A stretch of 57,433 bases of DNA, taken from a virus. Shown here in pieces: positions 50,201 through 57,433 of the stretch. Numbering within the stretch: the stretch's first letter is position 1; every line of letters begins with the position of its first letter. The DNA lies in the IMG/VR virus record IMGVR_UViG_3300007512_000043, positions 1 through 57,433 of that record. One strand, 5' to 3'. Below the pieces are notes generated by a model, which worked only from the letters and a program-made list of their open reading frames with translations, ran no database searches and was not told the DNA's origin. Made by a program: the position numbers and the translations under genes.

Positions 50201-50991
50201 GCCGCCTTTATATGGTGCACATGGCCCATATGCGCTATGGGATAAGGCAACGGCGGGTCTGTCTTGTAGTGCTCACGGTATGCCGTCTCATGCCAGTGCG
50301 CCAAGAACAGCTTGACCGCATATCGCTTGGCTCTGGCGTGAATGTGGCCCGGCGGCAGCTTGCCAACCGAGTAGTGCTTGTATGCCTCGGTGTTCTTTCC
50401 GACCCGCTTGGCACCCTCATCTGCCTGAGACTTGTACATGAGTACGCTGTTGTTTGCAGTCTCAAGCACCTTGCGTTGTTCATAGTACTGACCATAGATG
50501 TCCTTGTCCCTTGACTTAACCTTCACGAATGACTCACCTATCTTCCAGCACAGTGTCTTTAGGCTGGCGTTCCAAGGGCGCTTCTGTCCCTTGCCCCACT
50601 TGCACGTTGGGTCCTGACCTGCGTACCTCCAGATGTGTCCGACAGTAGGGGCCTTGGTGATGTCGATATGAGCAAGAAGGCCAGCCGCAATCACAGGGCC
50701 GATCCCGCATATACCCATAGACCACTGCCCCACTGGGTCAGCCTTCGCATACCTGTTCAGCGACCTCTTGATGTTGTGCTCAAGGTCTTCGTTGACTTCA
50801 CCAACCCACTCAAGCAATGAGCTTGGCTCGTTTGTGCCTGCCAAGCTTCTCACCTGTGCTGCTGCCCTTATTCTGCTATCTTGTATCTGATAGTATGTGT
50901 CCACTAGGAACCTAGCTTCATCTGATGAGAGCCTTGAGCTCGCATCAAGCAGGTCCTTGTCCAGTTTTATTCTCTCTCTTCCTTCGCTCAT
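50197..50991 (-). CDS. Stand-alone IS110 Transposase_20-like protein
   Basis: This 264-residue protein contains GICGIGPVIAAGLLAHI (about 93-110), a helix-hairpin-helix segment, then GHIWRYAGQDP and KRPWNASLKTLCWKI. This is the order seen in the C-terminal Transposase_20 domain of IS110-family transposases. The N-terminal RuvC-like DEDD domain of those enzymes is absent; instead there is a helical 85-residue N-terminus. No insertion sequence ends are seen, and it is locked in an operon by ATGA overlaps on both sides. It is likely a domesticated DNA-binding protein. Confidence 0.6.
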   Translation of the reverse strand: MSEGRERIKLDKDLLDASSRLSSDEARFLVDTYYQIQDSRIRAAAQVRSLAGTNEPSSLLEWVGEVNEDLEHNIKRSLNRYAKADPVGQWSMGICGIGPVIAAGLLAHIDITKAPTVGHIWRYAGQDPTCKWGKGQKRPWNASLKTLCWKIGESFVKVKSRDKDIYGQYYEQRKVLETANNSVLMYKSQADEGAKRVGKNTEAYKHYSVGKLPPGHIHARAKRYAVKLFLAHWHETAYREHYKTDPPLPYPIAHMGHVHHIKAA

Positions 50992-51230
50992 TTGTTTCCC
51001 TTTCTGTTTGTTTCGCTAACGGGAGTTATTCCCGTTACATATGTCCTTAGTTTTTCGGCGGGGTCATGATCCCACTTCTGGGCCACACCTTCGCCGTAGT
51101 TTTCATTGCAGTCCATTGATGTGCCAATAACCCTGTTGTTGACAATCTCCACTGCCCGTGACTTGTTCTTTGCATCCACCTCAAAGTAGTGGGTGCTCTT
51201 TCTTCTTACTGTTACTAGGTATTTTTTCAT
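50988..51230 (-). CDS. Hypothetical small protein
   Basis: This 80-residue protein (MKKYLVTVRRKSTHYFEVDA) with a strand-helix-strand look resembles small phage early proteins that fold around a single sheet. It has ATGA overlaps with both neighbours. The gene downstream starts behind GAAAGGG inside this gene's 3' end. No family recognised. Confidence 0.6.
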   Translation of the reverse strand: MKKYLVTVRRKSTHYFEVDAKNKSRAVEIVNNRVIGTSMDCNENYGEGVAQKWDHDPAEKLRTYVTGITPVSETNRKGNK

Positions 51231-51454
51231 AGCTCTCCATCTGCGAGTAGCTCGCCATTGGTGATCTCGTTTTGTCCTCCCTTCGCAATCCGCATGACAG
51301 TGAACATGTCCCTGCCGTTGGTGTGTACCAACTCAACGCGAATTGCGCCGCTGTGACTTGCCGCCTCAGTAACAAGGCCCGTGCTCTTGTGCCCTCTCGC
51401 CGTTGCCTGTGTCTTGCGTGCGCTTACTGGTATAGTACCGTAGAAGTGTGACAT
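51227..51454 (-). CDS. Hypothetical small protein
   Basis: This 75-residue protein (MSHFYGTIPVSARKTQATARG) ends in a beta hairpin (VELVHTNGRDMFTVMRIAKGG). The start is behind GGAAAGGAAG. The N-terminal S-H-F-Y-G-T-I phrase is of a type seen in small phage proteins of unknown role. Likely early expressed. Confidence 0.6.
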   Translation of the reverse strand: MSHFYGTIPVSARKTQATARGHKSTGLVTEAASHSGAIRVELVHTNGRDMFTVMRIAKGGQNEITNGELLADGEL

Positions 51455-51456
51455 TA

Positions 51457-51633
51457 TTATCTTCCTTTCCTTAAGTCTCCGTAATTAAACTTCGTTCTGT
51501 TCTGGTCAAGCCCTCGCTTCTTGAGGAACTTTGCATAACCCTTGTCGACTTCTTTCCTCAGTCCCGCAAACGTATCCTCTGGTAGGGAGTCTGCCACCTG
51601 AGCCATCTTTTTCCCGTCATGTTTCTCACTCAT
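51457..51633 (-). CDS. 58-residue hypothetical protein
   Basis: MSEKHDGKKMAQVADSLPED, then a helical basic stretch (LRKEVDKGYAKFLKKRGLDQ) and a short tail. It starts three bases after the stop of the gene at 51637 and ends just before the next ATG. Its last codons contain the ribosome binding site of the next gene. Highly charged, probably soluble. Function unknown. Confidence 0.55.
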   Translation of the reverse strand: MSEKHDGKKMAQVADSLPEDTFAGLRKEVDKGYAKFLKKRGLDQNRTKFNYGDLRKGR

Positions 51634-51636
51634 GTG

Positions 51637-52032
51637 TTATTTTATGCTTCCTCCTGACGCCCAGTCAGGGTTGTGATCAAGCTGCAACTTTATCCACGCT
51701 GTGGTGTACAGCTCCTTGTACTTCTCTCTCATCTTGTCAGTCCATCCATTGTCATCCCTTCGCCAGTCAAACTGTGGCCGCTTATCAACCACAGCAGGGA
51801 AGTGTTCGTTGACTATCCTCTGTGCCCTGCTTGGGCTACATCGGATGTGCTTGTCATACTTAACCAGTCGGTGGATATCTGGATTACCACTGAACTCGCC
51901 AGTCAGTATCGCCAACTCAATTGTTGACTCCCATATTTGCAGTGGGTCACCGCAGACCTGACAGTCCACGGGGTACCACTCTTTCACTTTCTCATCCTTG
52001 CCTGTGTCTAGGTTTAGCTGTATCTCACTCAT
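51637..52032 (-). CDS. Hypothetical protein with CxxC
   Basis: This 131-residue protein has VDCQVCGDPLQ near residue 25 and a further cysteine near 65 (HIRCSPSRAQRI), a possible zinc-binding site. The C-terminal part has W-rich helices (WTDKMREKYKELYTTAWIKL). The ATG overlaps the upstream stop (ATGA). Possibly a small regulator or DNA-binding protein. Confidence 0.6.
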   Translation of the reverse strand: MSEIQLNLDTGKDEKVKEWYPVDCQVCGDPLQIWESTIELAILTGEFSGNPDIHRLVKYDKHIRCSPSRAQRIVNEHFPAVVDKRPQFDWRRDDNGWTDKMREKYKELYTTAWIKLQLDHNPDWASGGSIK

Positions 52033-52265
52033 ATAATTCCTAACTCCTCCTTGTGTTTCTCTGTGTAACCATAGTCATCCTCATCTAAGGAGTACCACCT
52101 TTGGTATGCTGTCTCCATATTGAATTTGAAATCACACAATGTTGTATCATCTGACAACGCCCAATGCTTGCCTAGGTATTCTCCTATTGCCTCGGCTATT
52201 ATCTTTAAGCGAAGGGGGTCAGCCTTTATCGACAGGTGGTGTTCGCTTACATTTATCTCACTCAT
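52029..52265 (-). CDS. Hypothetical small protein
   Basis: This 78-residue protein is read from the ATG at 52265, which follows GGAAAGGAAAG by about six bases; a longer frame to 52304 lacks such a site. MSEINVSEHHLSIKADPLRL, then a helix (IAEAIGEYLGKHWALSDD) and an acidic C-terminus. It shares the MSEI start with the next gene. No family recognised. Confidence 0.6.
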   Translation of the reverse strand: MSEINVSEHHLSIKADPLRLKIIAEAIGEYLGKHWALSDDTTLCDFKFNMETAYQRWYSLDEDDYGYTEKHKEELGII

Positions 52266-52401
52266 TGTCTTTCCTTTCCAGTGGCCACTTGCCGTCGAAC
52301 TCAAACGATCCCAACTCCTTGTACCTCCCTCGGCTTAACTGCTTGAGGTAGGTCACGGTGCCGGGGGCACCAGACAGGCAGTCCATATCACGAATTGACA
52401 T
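52258..52401 (-). CDS. 47-residue hypothetical protein
   Basis: The start at 52401 (MSIRDMDCLSGAPGTVTYLK) is chosen because AAGGAG lies ten bases upstream; earlier in-frame ATGs at 52410, 52473 and 52503 lie deep in the previous gene. It ends in a basic tail and overlaps both neighbours. Function unknown. Confidence 0.5.
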   Translation of the reverse strand: MSIRDMDCLSGAPGTVTYLKQLSRGRYKELGSFEFDGKWPLERKDNE

Positions 52402-52675
52402 GATCGCCATTCTCCTTGTCCCCCTGTAGTGGGTGTCCAGCCTGACATGTGTCGTGTGCTTTGGTGTCCTCATTGAACTTGAACTCTTCTCCTTTATACT
52501 CATTGATTTGTTCCTTGTTATTCTGTCCCATTATCTGCTCAACTATTTGAGCAACTGTGTATACCCAATACGGGTGCCCACCTTTCTCCCCCTCAACCAG
52601 CCAACGCTGTAGCCTCTCGTCGAGGAGGCTGTCACGCTGGCGTGGTGTAAGGAGAATGGTGTACTCATTTGGCAT
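52388..52675 (-). CDS. Hypothetical protein
   Basis: This 95-residue protein starts at the ATG at 52675 (MPNEYTILLTPRQRDSLLDE) behind CGGAAG; an ATG at 52696 is also possible. The helical N-terminal half (RLQRWLVEGEKGG then VYTVAQIVEQIMGQ) looks like a small regulator. The C-terminus is charged and low in structure. It overlaps the gene upstream by 11 bases. Confidence 0.5.
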   Translation of the reverse strand: MPNEYTILLTPRQRDSLLDERLQRWLVEGEKGGHPYWVYTVAQIVEQIMGQNNKEQINEYKGEEFKFNEDTKAHDTCQAGHPLQGDKENGDHVNS

Positions 52676-53477
52676 TGCTTCCGAACTGTGAGACATAGCT
52701 GATGAGCTTTAGGAAGTCATCCCTGTTCAACGATATGTTGTCCAGTGAGTTTTTCTCCTGTTCATCTCGGCTTACCTGCATGCAGATTTCACCAAGTTTT
52801 TCAGAAGTGTATTCAAGTGAAACAGTTTCACCGTATGACCTCTTGAACTTAGGTTTACCCAAGATTGAATCTATCTTGGATATGTATTTCTTTACCCCAT
52901 CAGCCTTGCTCAGGTAGTCCTTAGCCCAGAAACTGCTTGCCCGATAGAGGGTGTCGTATGTTTCCCAAGTCTTCTCAATCTTCTTACTGGCTATCGTTAC
53001 GTCAGTAAGGGGAGACTTCTTGTTTGGGTTGCCCACGTTGCGCCATACCTTGCCTTCAAGGTCACGCCTTTCAGAGTAATCCCATCTATCCACTATCCGG
53101 CTAAACAGGGAGGATTGTTTCTCACTCCACATGCTGCCGTTTGGTGCATAGTCAGTCGGGTCGAAGCCGGGCGTAATAAAATGCTCCCGCTCGTCAACGT
53201 CCACATAAGCAGGCCACTTATACCTCAACTCAAACGAGTTGAATGCCGGTGTGTAGCAGGCATCGACCTGTCTTCCTATCGCAAACTCACCCTCATCCTT
53301 GAAGGTAAACCTTGCACCATAGGTTGCCCCGTCGAACAACTCGGGCTTAATGCCCTCAACTGGTAGCCCTCGGATATCCAGAAGCTGACCGATGCTTTCG
53401 GCAATGAGCTTGGACGCTGCAAGTTTTGCATCATCCTTTGCGTTTGCCCCCACCATATTTAATGATATATCGTTCAT
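52665..53477 (-). CDS. Hypothetical protein of early operon
   Basis: This 270-residue protein starts behind GAAAGGAACC. N-terminal helices (1-40), a beta-rich middle with RYKWPAYVDVDEREHFI, then a helical second half (IEKTWETYDTLYRASSFWAK). No catalytic motif. It directly follows the VWA/metallopeptidase gene and has the same leader (AAAGGAACCA), so it may belong to the same functional set (inference). Confidence 0.6.
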   Translation of the reverse strand: MNDISLNMVGANAKDDAKLAASKLIAESIGQLLDIRGLPVEGIKPELFDGATYGARFTFKDEGEFAIGRQVDACYTPAFNSFELRYKWPAYVDVDEREHFITPGFDPTDYAPNGSMWSEKQSSLFSRIVDRWDYSERRDLEGKVWRNVGNPNKKSPLTDVTIASKKIEKTWETYDTLYRASSFWAKDYLSKADGVKKYISKIDSILGKPKFKRSYGETVSLEYTSEKLGEICMQVSRDEQEKNSLDNISLNRDDFLKLISYVSQFGSNAK

Positions 53478-53495
53478 GTATTATTGGTTCCTTTC

Positions 53496-55028
53496 TTATT
53501 CAACGATTACCGGAATGTAACCGTAAGTTCTTTGTGGTAGTACAATGGAATCACAGGCATTCACGCCAACGAAGATGGTTGGCACGCCTGACTCGGTCAT
53601 GCTGTCATAACAGAACCCCATATCTGTCACGAATATAGCCCAGTCGTAGTCGTGCTTCTTATCCCTCAACCAGTCTATCGCTGGCTGCATGTCCGTGCCT
53701 CCGCGCCCCAGCCACTCACGGGGTACCGTAAGAGGCAGGTCGTTGTAGTTGTATTCACGAATGCCACGCTCATGTATTGTGGCATCGCACTGCACCATTG
53801 TGATCTCTGCCTTCGGCCATTCCTCCAGAACCTTGCTGATCTGGACGATAGCCTCGTCGCATTCACGGTGACCCATACTCCCGCTGGTGTCTGTGATTAC
53901 CGCACCCTTGGTCTTACCCTTGGTGCGATTGGACGGGAAGATAACATCGCCCATCGTGCGCCTGCGGTGTGGCCGCTTGTGATTGCGCCCACCCAAGCAT
54001 GACTTGTGGATGTACTCACGGAGCTTTGACCAGTTATTCGCAGCCTTCTTGGCAATGGAATTTTCTATGTAATCAATCCCATACCCTGCGCCCCTGCCTT
54101 GCTGCTTCATGAGCACCACTGCCTGAGTTGCTGTCTCTTCGTACTCGGCCTCGGCATGATCCATCCCCTCCTCTTCAATGACGGGACTGTCATCAACCTC
54201 GCCAACCACAGTGCTGTCTCCGGTTATCTCTTCAAACTTTTCAGTAAGAGACTTGCCGCTGCTCGCTGTACCCCCGCTGGATGTGGCATCTCCACTGCCA
54301 CCAGCATTGCTGTCGCCGTCAGTATCGCTGTCACCATCACTGCCGTCGCCGTCGCCGTCGCCGTCGCCCCCGTCGTCAGGCTTCTTGTCGCCGTCGCCCC
54401 CGCTGGTGGTGCTGGACTCTTCATCGTCAGGCTCGCACCCTTCGCCATTCTCTCCGCCATCTCCGCCTTCACCATCCTCGCACGGCTCGGTGATGCCTCC
54501 GTGTGGAGGCTCAGGAAGATCGGCAATGTCCTTCTCAAGCTCACGGTAATACCATTCAGCCGACTTTAGGTGAGGGAACTTTGCCCAATCACCTTCTCTT
54601 GGCATGAGTATCTTGACCTTGTTGATCAGCTCGTCCCAAACGTCCAGCTTGATGATGTAATCCCTGAGCAGTGAGTTGATAGCCAAGTCACCGGCCACAT
54701 TGTAGCCCTTGTGATTTCGGTCACCCCTTCTGACGTGGTGCCCCAGCAGCAGGTGCATTGCCTCATGCAACACCACCCACTTGACGGCATCCGTGCTCAG
54801 CTTATCCACAAACTTGGGATTATACTTGAGCACTCGTCCATTGGTACACATGGTCGGGACGCCGTGATCCATAACAACCTTCCACTTGGCAATCCACGGG
54901 ACGCCAATTGGATGGAAGTCGAAGATGTAATCATGACCCAGATCAACCTTCAACTTCGCTCTCTTCATTATGTCATCCAACAAGCTGTCGGCTGACTTCA
55001 TCGCTTCTTTTAATTTAGTATTGCTCAT
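53496..55028 (-). CDS. Metallopeptidase-VWA protein (DUF2201 type)
   Basis: This 510-residue protein is read from the ATG at 55028 behind GAAAGGAACC. The N-terminal domain has VLHEAMHLLLGHHVRRGD, an HExxH zinc site at 88-92 in a metallopeptidase-type helix. The middle (about 180-260) is an acidic Asp/Gly/Ser low-complexity linker. The C-terminal VWA-like domain has DTSGS (380-384), a Thr in GGTD (about 446) and VTDMG (about 469), a full metal site. This two-domain layout is the one found next to MoxR ATPases, one of which is encoded two genes upstream. It would be a substrate adaptor, protease or chaperone partner. Confidence 0.8.
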   Translation of the reverse strand: MSNTKLKEAMKSADSLLDDIMKRAKLKVDLGHDYIFDFHPIGVPWIAKWKVVMDHGVPTMCTNGRVLKYNPKFVDKLSTDAVKWVVLHEAMHLLLGHHVRRGDRNHKGYNVAGDLAINSLLRDYIIKLDVWDELINKVKILMPREGDWAKFPHLKSAEWYYRELEKDIADLPEPPHGGITEPCEDGEGGDGGENGEGCEPDDEESSTTSGGDGDKKPDDGGDGDGDGDGSDGDSDTDGDSNAGGSGDATSSGGTASSGKSLTEKFEEITGDSTVVGEVDDSPVIEEEGMDHAEAEYEETATQAVVLMKQQGRGAGYGIDYIENSIAKKAANNWSKLREYIHKSCLGGRNHKRPHRRRTMGDVIFPSNRTKGKTKGAVITDTSGSMGHRECDEAIVQISKVLEEWPKAEITMVQCDATIHERGIREYNYNDLPLTVPREWLGRGGTDMQPAIDWLRDKKHDYDWAIFVTDMGFCYDSMTESGVPTIFVGVNACDSIVLPQRTYGYIPVIVE

Positions 55029-55062
55029 ACTGTATGGTTCCTTTCTGATTACTGGCAAGTAA

Positions 55063-56094
55063 TTAGCTCACCAAGTTAATACTTCTTATGTCATCAAGCA
55101 TGCTCCTTGCGGTGGCTGTTGCCTCCTTCCGCATATTGCTGTCCTTCTTGACTCCCTCGGCTGTGAACTTCTCAAACACCTGCGCCATCTTCTCCGATGC
55201 CTTCTCAATGTCGGGGCACCCAGAGACGTTGACCTCCTTCATCACGCTCACCAGTTGCTTGATGTTGTTGATCGAGTTGCCATTGTGTCTAGCCCTCAGC
55301 CCCTTGCGCTTGTCCTCAAGCTTCTTGACCTTGGCCTCCGCTTTTTCAAGCTTGTCCTTGTCCCCTTTCGGGGCCGCCTTCAAGTCGGCCTTGGCTTTAA
55401 TTAGCAGGACATCAATCTGTTCCTGCTCCTCCTTTGCCTTGCCGTATGGTTCAAGGGTGTCGATGCAATTGGTTAACACGTCCTCCATTCTGGTGACTGA
55501 CTCATTGCGAGCTGCTGTCACCTTTCGCTGGAGTCTCTGATTCAACTCATGCTCCATATCCTTGACCACGGCAGCGGTATGGTTAAGGCGAATGTCATCA
55601 CCGCCCTTGACCACGTCACGCTCAATGGTGAACTTGAAGTTATCCCTGAGCTCTTCACGACTAGGGAAGTCAGCCCACTCAAACTCACCTCGGAGTCTGG
55701 ACTTGGCATCCTCTCGCATACCGTCATAGTCCTCGTCCACTATTTTGTCAGCGACCTCAGTTGACTTGAGCTGCAACTCCTTGAGCTGTGTCTCAATAGA
55801 CGGCCAGAACTTGAGCCTGACCAGTCGCCATCCGTTGTCATCATATGCACAGCTTCTGTAATTCAGATAGCTGCGTGCCTCACCAACCAGCTTGGCGTAG
55901 CGTGCGAGGTTATCACCCCGTAGCTTCACAAGCGTAGTCCTTACGGAATCGGTGTCGATTCCCTTCGACTTGGCCGTGTCAACGGCAAGCCGTTCGCTCT
56001 TCTTGCTTTTGCCCGGCTGCTTGAAGCTGAGCTTGACGAGAATCACATCCTCTTGGATTCTCTTTAGTACTTTTTGTTGTGCAGTTAGCAACAT
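55063..56094 (-). CDS. Coiled-coil protein between MoxR and VWA genes (DUF3150-like)
   Basis: This 343-residue, strongly helical protein has a long charged coiled coil at about 220-265 (KAKADLKAAPKGDKDKLEKA and following) and a second at about 305-335. It lies between the MoxR ATPase and VWA genes and has the same GAAAGGAACCAT leader. It matches by layout the third member that often accompanies phage MoxR-VWA pairs. Likely a structural bridge in the complex; no catalytic motif. Confidence 0.65.
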   Translation of the reverse strand: MLLTAQQKVLKRIQEDVILVKLSFKQPGKSKKSERLAVDTAKSKGIDTDSVRTTLVKLRGDNLARYAKLVGEARSYLNYRSCAYDDNGWRLVRLKFWPSIETQLKELQLKSTEVADKIVDEDYDGMREDAKSRLRGEFEWADFPSREELRDNFKFTIERDVVKGGDDIRLNHTAAVVKDMEHELNQRLQRKVTAARNESVTRMEDVLTNCIDTLEPYGKAKEEQEQIDVLLIKAKADLKAAPKGDKDKLEKAEAKVKKLEDKRKGLRARHNGNSINNIKQLVSVMKEVNVSGCPDIEKASEKMAQVFEKFTAEGVKKDSNMRKEATATARSMLDDIRSINLVS

Positions 56095-56118
56095 ATTATG
56101 GTTCCTTTCTTGTTTGTA

Positions 56119-57246
56119 TTACAGGTTCTTCGCCTGTAAATCCTTGTAGGCTTGGTGCGAGGCCACCGTCATCCTGTCTTTCGCCATTCGAAAGAAGTTC
56201 GCTTGGTATTCCTCGGGCCACCGACCTGCGTAATCGCAGAAAGCCCTTGTCTTCGCACGGTCTTCAATGAACATGCCCTTCTCATCCTGAGGGGCAGCAT
56301 CTTGTACCATTGAGATACTGGTTGCGTAGTACAACCCCGGCTCCTTCGGGAGCTTGCAACCCTTCGGGTCTTTGAAGATTTCCCCGGGCTGTGGACACTC
56401 ACTCATTCGTGTGCGGAACTCCTTCATTGAGTTGCCCACGTTGCGCCCAACTGTTCCGAAGATACATGCTTCAACCACCTTTGGATTGGTGCTCCACTTG
56501 GTGCCAATCTCATAGCATGACTCGATGAGTTTGGATGCCCAAGTAAATGTCCTTGAGTTGCACCTTGCGTGCTCGGCATAGGACACTGGCTCCCCGAACA
56601 CCTCGTCCTTCTGGTACTTGGCAAAAGCCTGAGCCCAAGCAGGGACGTTGTTATTCTGAGCCCATTGAACATACCCATCAACGGCTTCCTCACTCTGATG
56701 CGCCACATACAGATGCGTCAGCCTTGTGGACAACGCTTCCGTAAACGGTGTGGTTCCGATGTCACTCTCACCGTTACCGGCGGCAATGACCCTGACACAA
56801 TCGTAGAGGCGTGCACCATTACACATCCTGTCGAGGATGAGTTGCAGTGCCACGTTCAACACCTCTTGCATCGAACGATCCAGCTCATCAAGAAACATCA
56901 GACACTTGTCAGTCCATTCCCCTTTGAGGTTCTTCCAACGCGGTTTGATCAGCTTGCCCTTATCGTCAAACTTCTCAAACGGTATCACATTGGATGACTG
57001 GAGCCACTCAACGCACTTGTTCACCCTGTCTGCGACAGGCAGTCCAGCCAGATCGGGCGGCTCTTTGTCCGAACAACGAACATCGAACAACGCCCAGCCC
57101 AGCATCTCGGCAATCTGCCTGACGATACTGGATTTTGCACAACCCGGTGGACCCCACAACATGACGGGCTGGTTGACATTAACACAGACCATCAGTGCTG
57201 ACTTGATTGTGGCTATCGGATAGGTAACAGCTTCACAGCTATTCAT
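56119..57246 (-). CDS. MoxR-family AAA+ ATPase
   Basis: This 375-residue protein is read from the ATG at 57246 behind AAAGGAACC. Walker A GPPGCAKSS (about 32-40), Walker B CLMFLDELDR (about 105-114), sensor-1 VIAAGNGE, and an arginine finger region LSTRLTHL. The D-L-A-G-L-P phrase after Walker A is characteristic of MoxR-type ATPases. It would work with the coiled-coil and VWA/metallopeptidase proteins encoded next to it, remodelling or activating a target. It is the first gene of the early operon in the window. Confidence 0.85.
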   Translation of the reverse strand: MNSCEAVTYPIATIKSALMVCVNVNQPVMLWGPPGCAKSSIVRQIAEMLGWALFDVRCSDKEPPDLAGLPVADRVNKCVEWLQSSNVIPFEKFDDKGKLIKPRWKNLKGEWTDKCLMFLDELDRSMQEVLNVALQLILDRMCNGARLYDCVRVIAAGNGESDIGTTPFTEALSTRLTHLYVAHQSEEAVDGYVQWAQNNNVPAWAQAFAKYQKDEVFGEPVSYAEHARCNSRTFTWASKLIESCYEIGTKWSTNPKVVEACIFGTVGRNVGNSMKEFRTRMSECPQPGEIFKDPKGCKLPKEPGLYYATSISMVQDAAPQDEKGMFIEDRAKTRAFCDYAGRWPEEYQANFFRMAKDRMTVASHQAYKDLQAKNL

Positions 57247-57433
57247 TCTATTATGGTTCCTTTCTTTTTTTGTTATGGTTGTACCAGCCAATGGCTGGCA
57301 GGCTCGGTCACCTGACCGCTCCCCTCAAACATCAGAAGATGATGACAGGACTCATCAGCCTGTCAATATTATTTTTAATTTTTTTTTATTATTCTGATGG
57401 TTGAAGGGAACGGCCAGCCCGAAGGCTGACCGC
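57247..57433 (-). other. Leader region of the early operon with inverted repeats
   Basis: No gene is seen in these 187 bases. Reading leftward it holds: a hairpin CGGTCAGCC / TTCG / GGCTGGCCG (57432-57411, one G-T wobble), an A/T-rich stretch, a TTGACA box overlapping an inverted repeat, the palindrome-like CGGTCA-CC-TGACCG (57306-57319), a hairpin CCAGCC-AAT-GGCTGG (57284-57298) and the ribosome binding site of the ATPase gene. It is likely a regulated promoter and structured 5' leader. Confidence 0.5.
57343..57366 (-). promoter_or_regulatory. Candidate operator overlapping a -35 box
   Basis: TGACAGG (57343-57349), nine bases and CCTGTCA (57359-57365) form a perfect seven-base inverted repeat. 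The minus-strand TTGACA (57366-57361) overlaps its right arm. A matching -10 is not obvious (ATCATC at the expected distance), so the promoter is uncertain. Confidence 0.35.

Noticed and set aside
54178-54569. Antisense Ser/Pro/Val-rich frames opposite the VWA gene
   Set aside because: They mirror the Asp/Gly low-complexity linker; no start signals.
57411-57432. Terminator at the right edge
   Set aside because: No T-run directly follows on the minus strand, and the plus-strand side is outside the window; kept as part of the leader.

Overview
The window looks like most of the genome of a temperate tailed double-stranded DNA bacteriophage. It carries a large terminase subunit, a portal, a scaffold, a major capsid protein, a 4,414-residue putative ejected virion protein, a tyrosine integrase, a DnaB-type helicase and phage recombination genes. 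No tape-measure, sheath or tube protein was recognised, and a giant internal-type protein is present, so a podovirus-like particle is the best guess (inference). A nested pair of spanin-like genes and a small holin-like protein suggest a host with an outer membrane. The host itself cannot be named from the sequence, and no tRNA or rRNA gene was seen.

Layout. Positions 1-4900 (+) hold the end of a tail fibre gene, a GT32-like glycosyltransferase, an MscS-like mini-protein and a run of small membrane or exported proteins with holin and spanin features. The terminase gene (4862-6334) alone is turned to the minus strand. Positions 6367-42205 (+) are the virion block: portal, scaffold, capsid, a strong terminator followed directly by a promoter-like site, a connector-like protein fused to a purple-acid-phosphatase-type domain, a vWA protein, a second DxD glycosyltransferase-like protein, two fibre-like proteins sharing an N-terminal module, further tail proteins and the giant protein. 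Positions 42165-47858 (-) are the integration, replication and recombination block: integrase, HTH protein, DnaB helicase, three PD-(D/E)XK-like nucleases, a Sak4-like ATPase and a small basic protein. Positions 48054-57246 (-) are an early-type operon of many small, overlapping, mostly unknown genes. They include a GIY-YIG protein, a stand-alone IS110 Transposase_20-like protein and a MoxR ATPase / coiled-coil / metallopeptidase-VWA triad.

Two non-coding structures stand out. First, 48490-49367 holds 24 units of 36-37 bp. In each unit two conserved 10-base boxes (TGACTCGTTC and TGGTTCTCTC) alternate, separated by about eight variable bases. The boxes are conserved and the spacers are not, which points to selection on a repeated DNA or RNA recognition site. 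Second, 46633-46769 can fold into a three-way junction whose three stems abut with no unpaired junction base. It lies in the only sizeable gap of the recombination operon and looks like a structured RNA or a structured DNA site.

Minus-strand genes are tightly packed, with many ATGA overlaps, and most initiate behind a GAAAGGAA-type ribosome binding site. Plus-strand virion genes use GGAGG-type sites. Four plus-strand genes are preceded by an extended -10-like motif (TG, one base, TATACT, TAAAAT or TATTTT), and two of these lie only 9-10 bases before the start codon. All functional names rest on motif recognition by eye; no database search was run.
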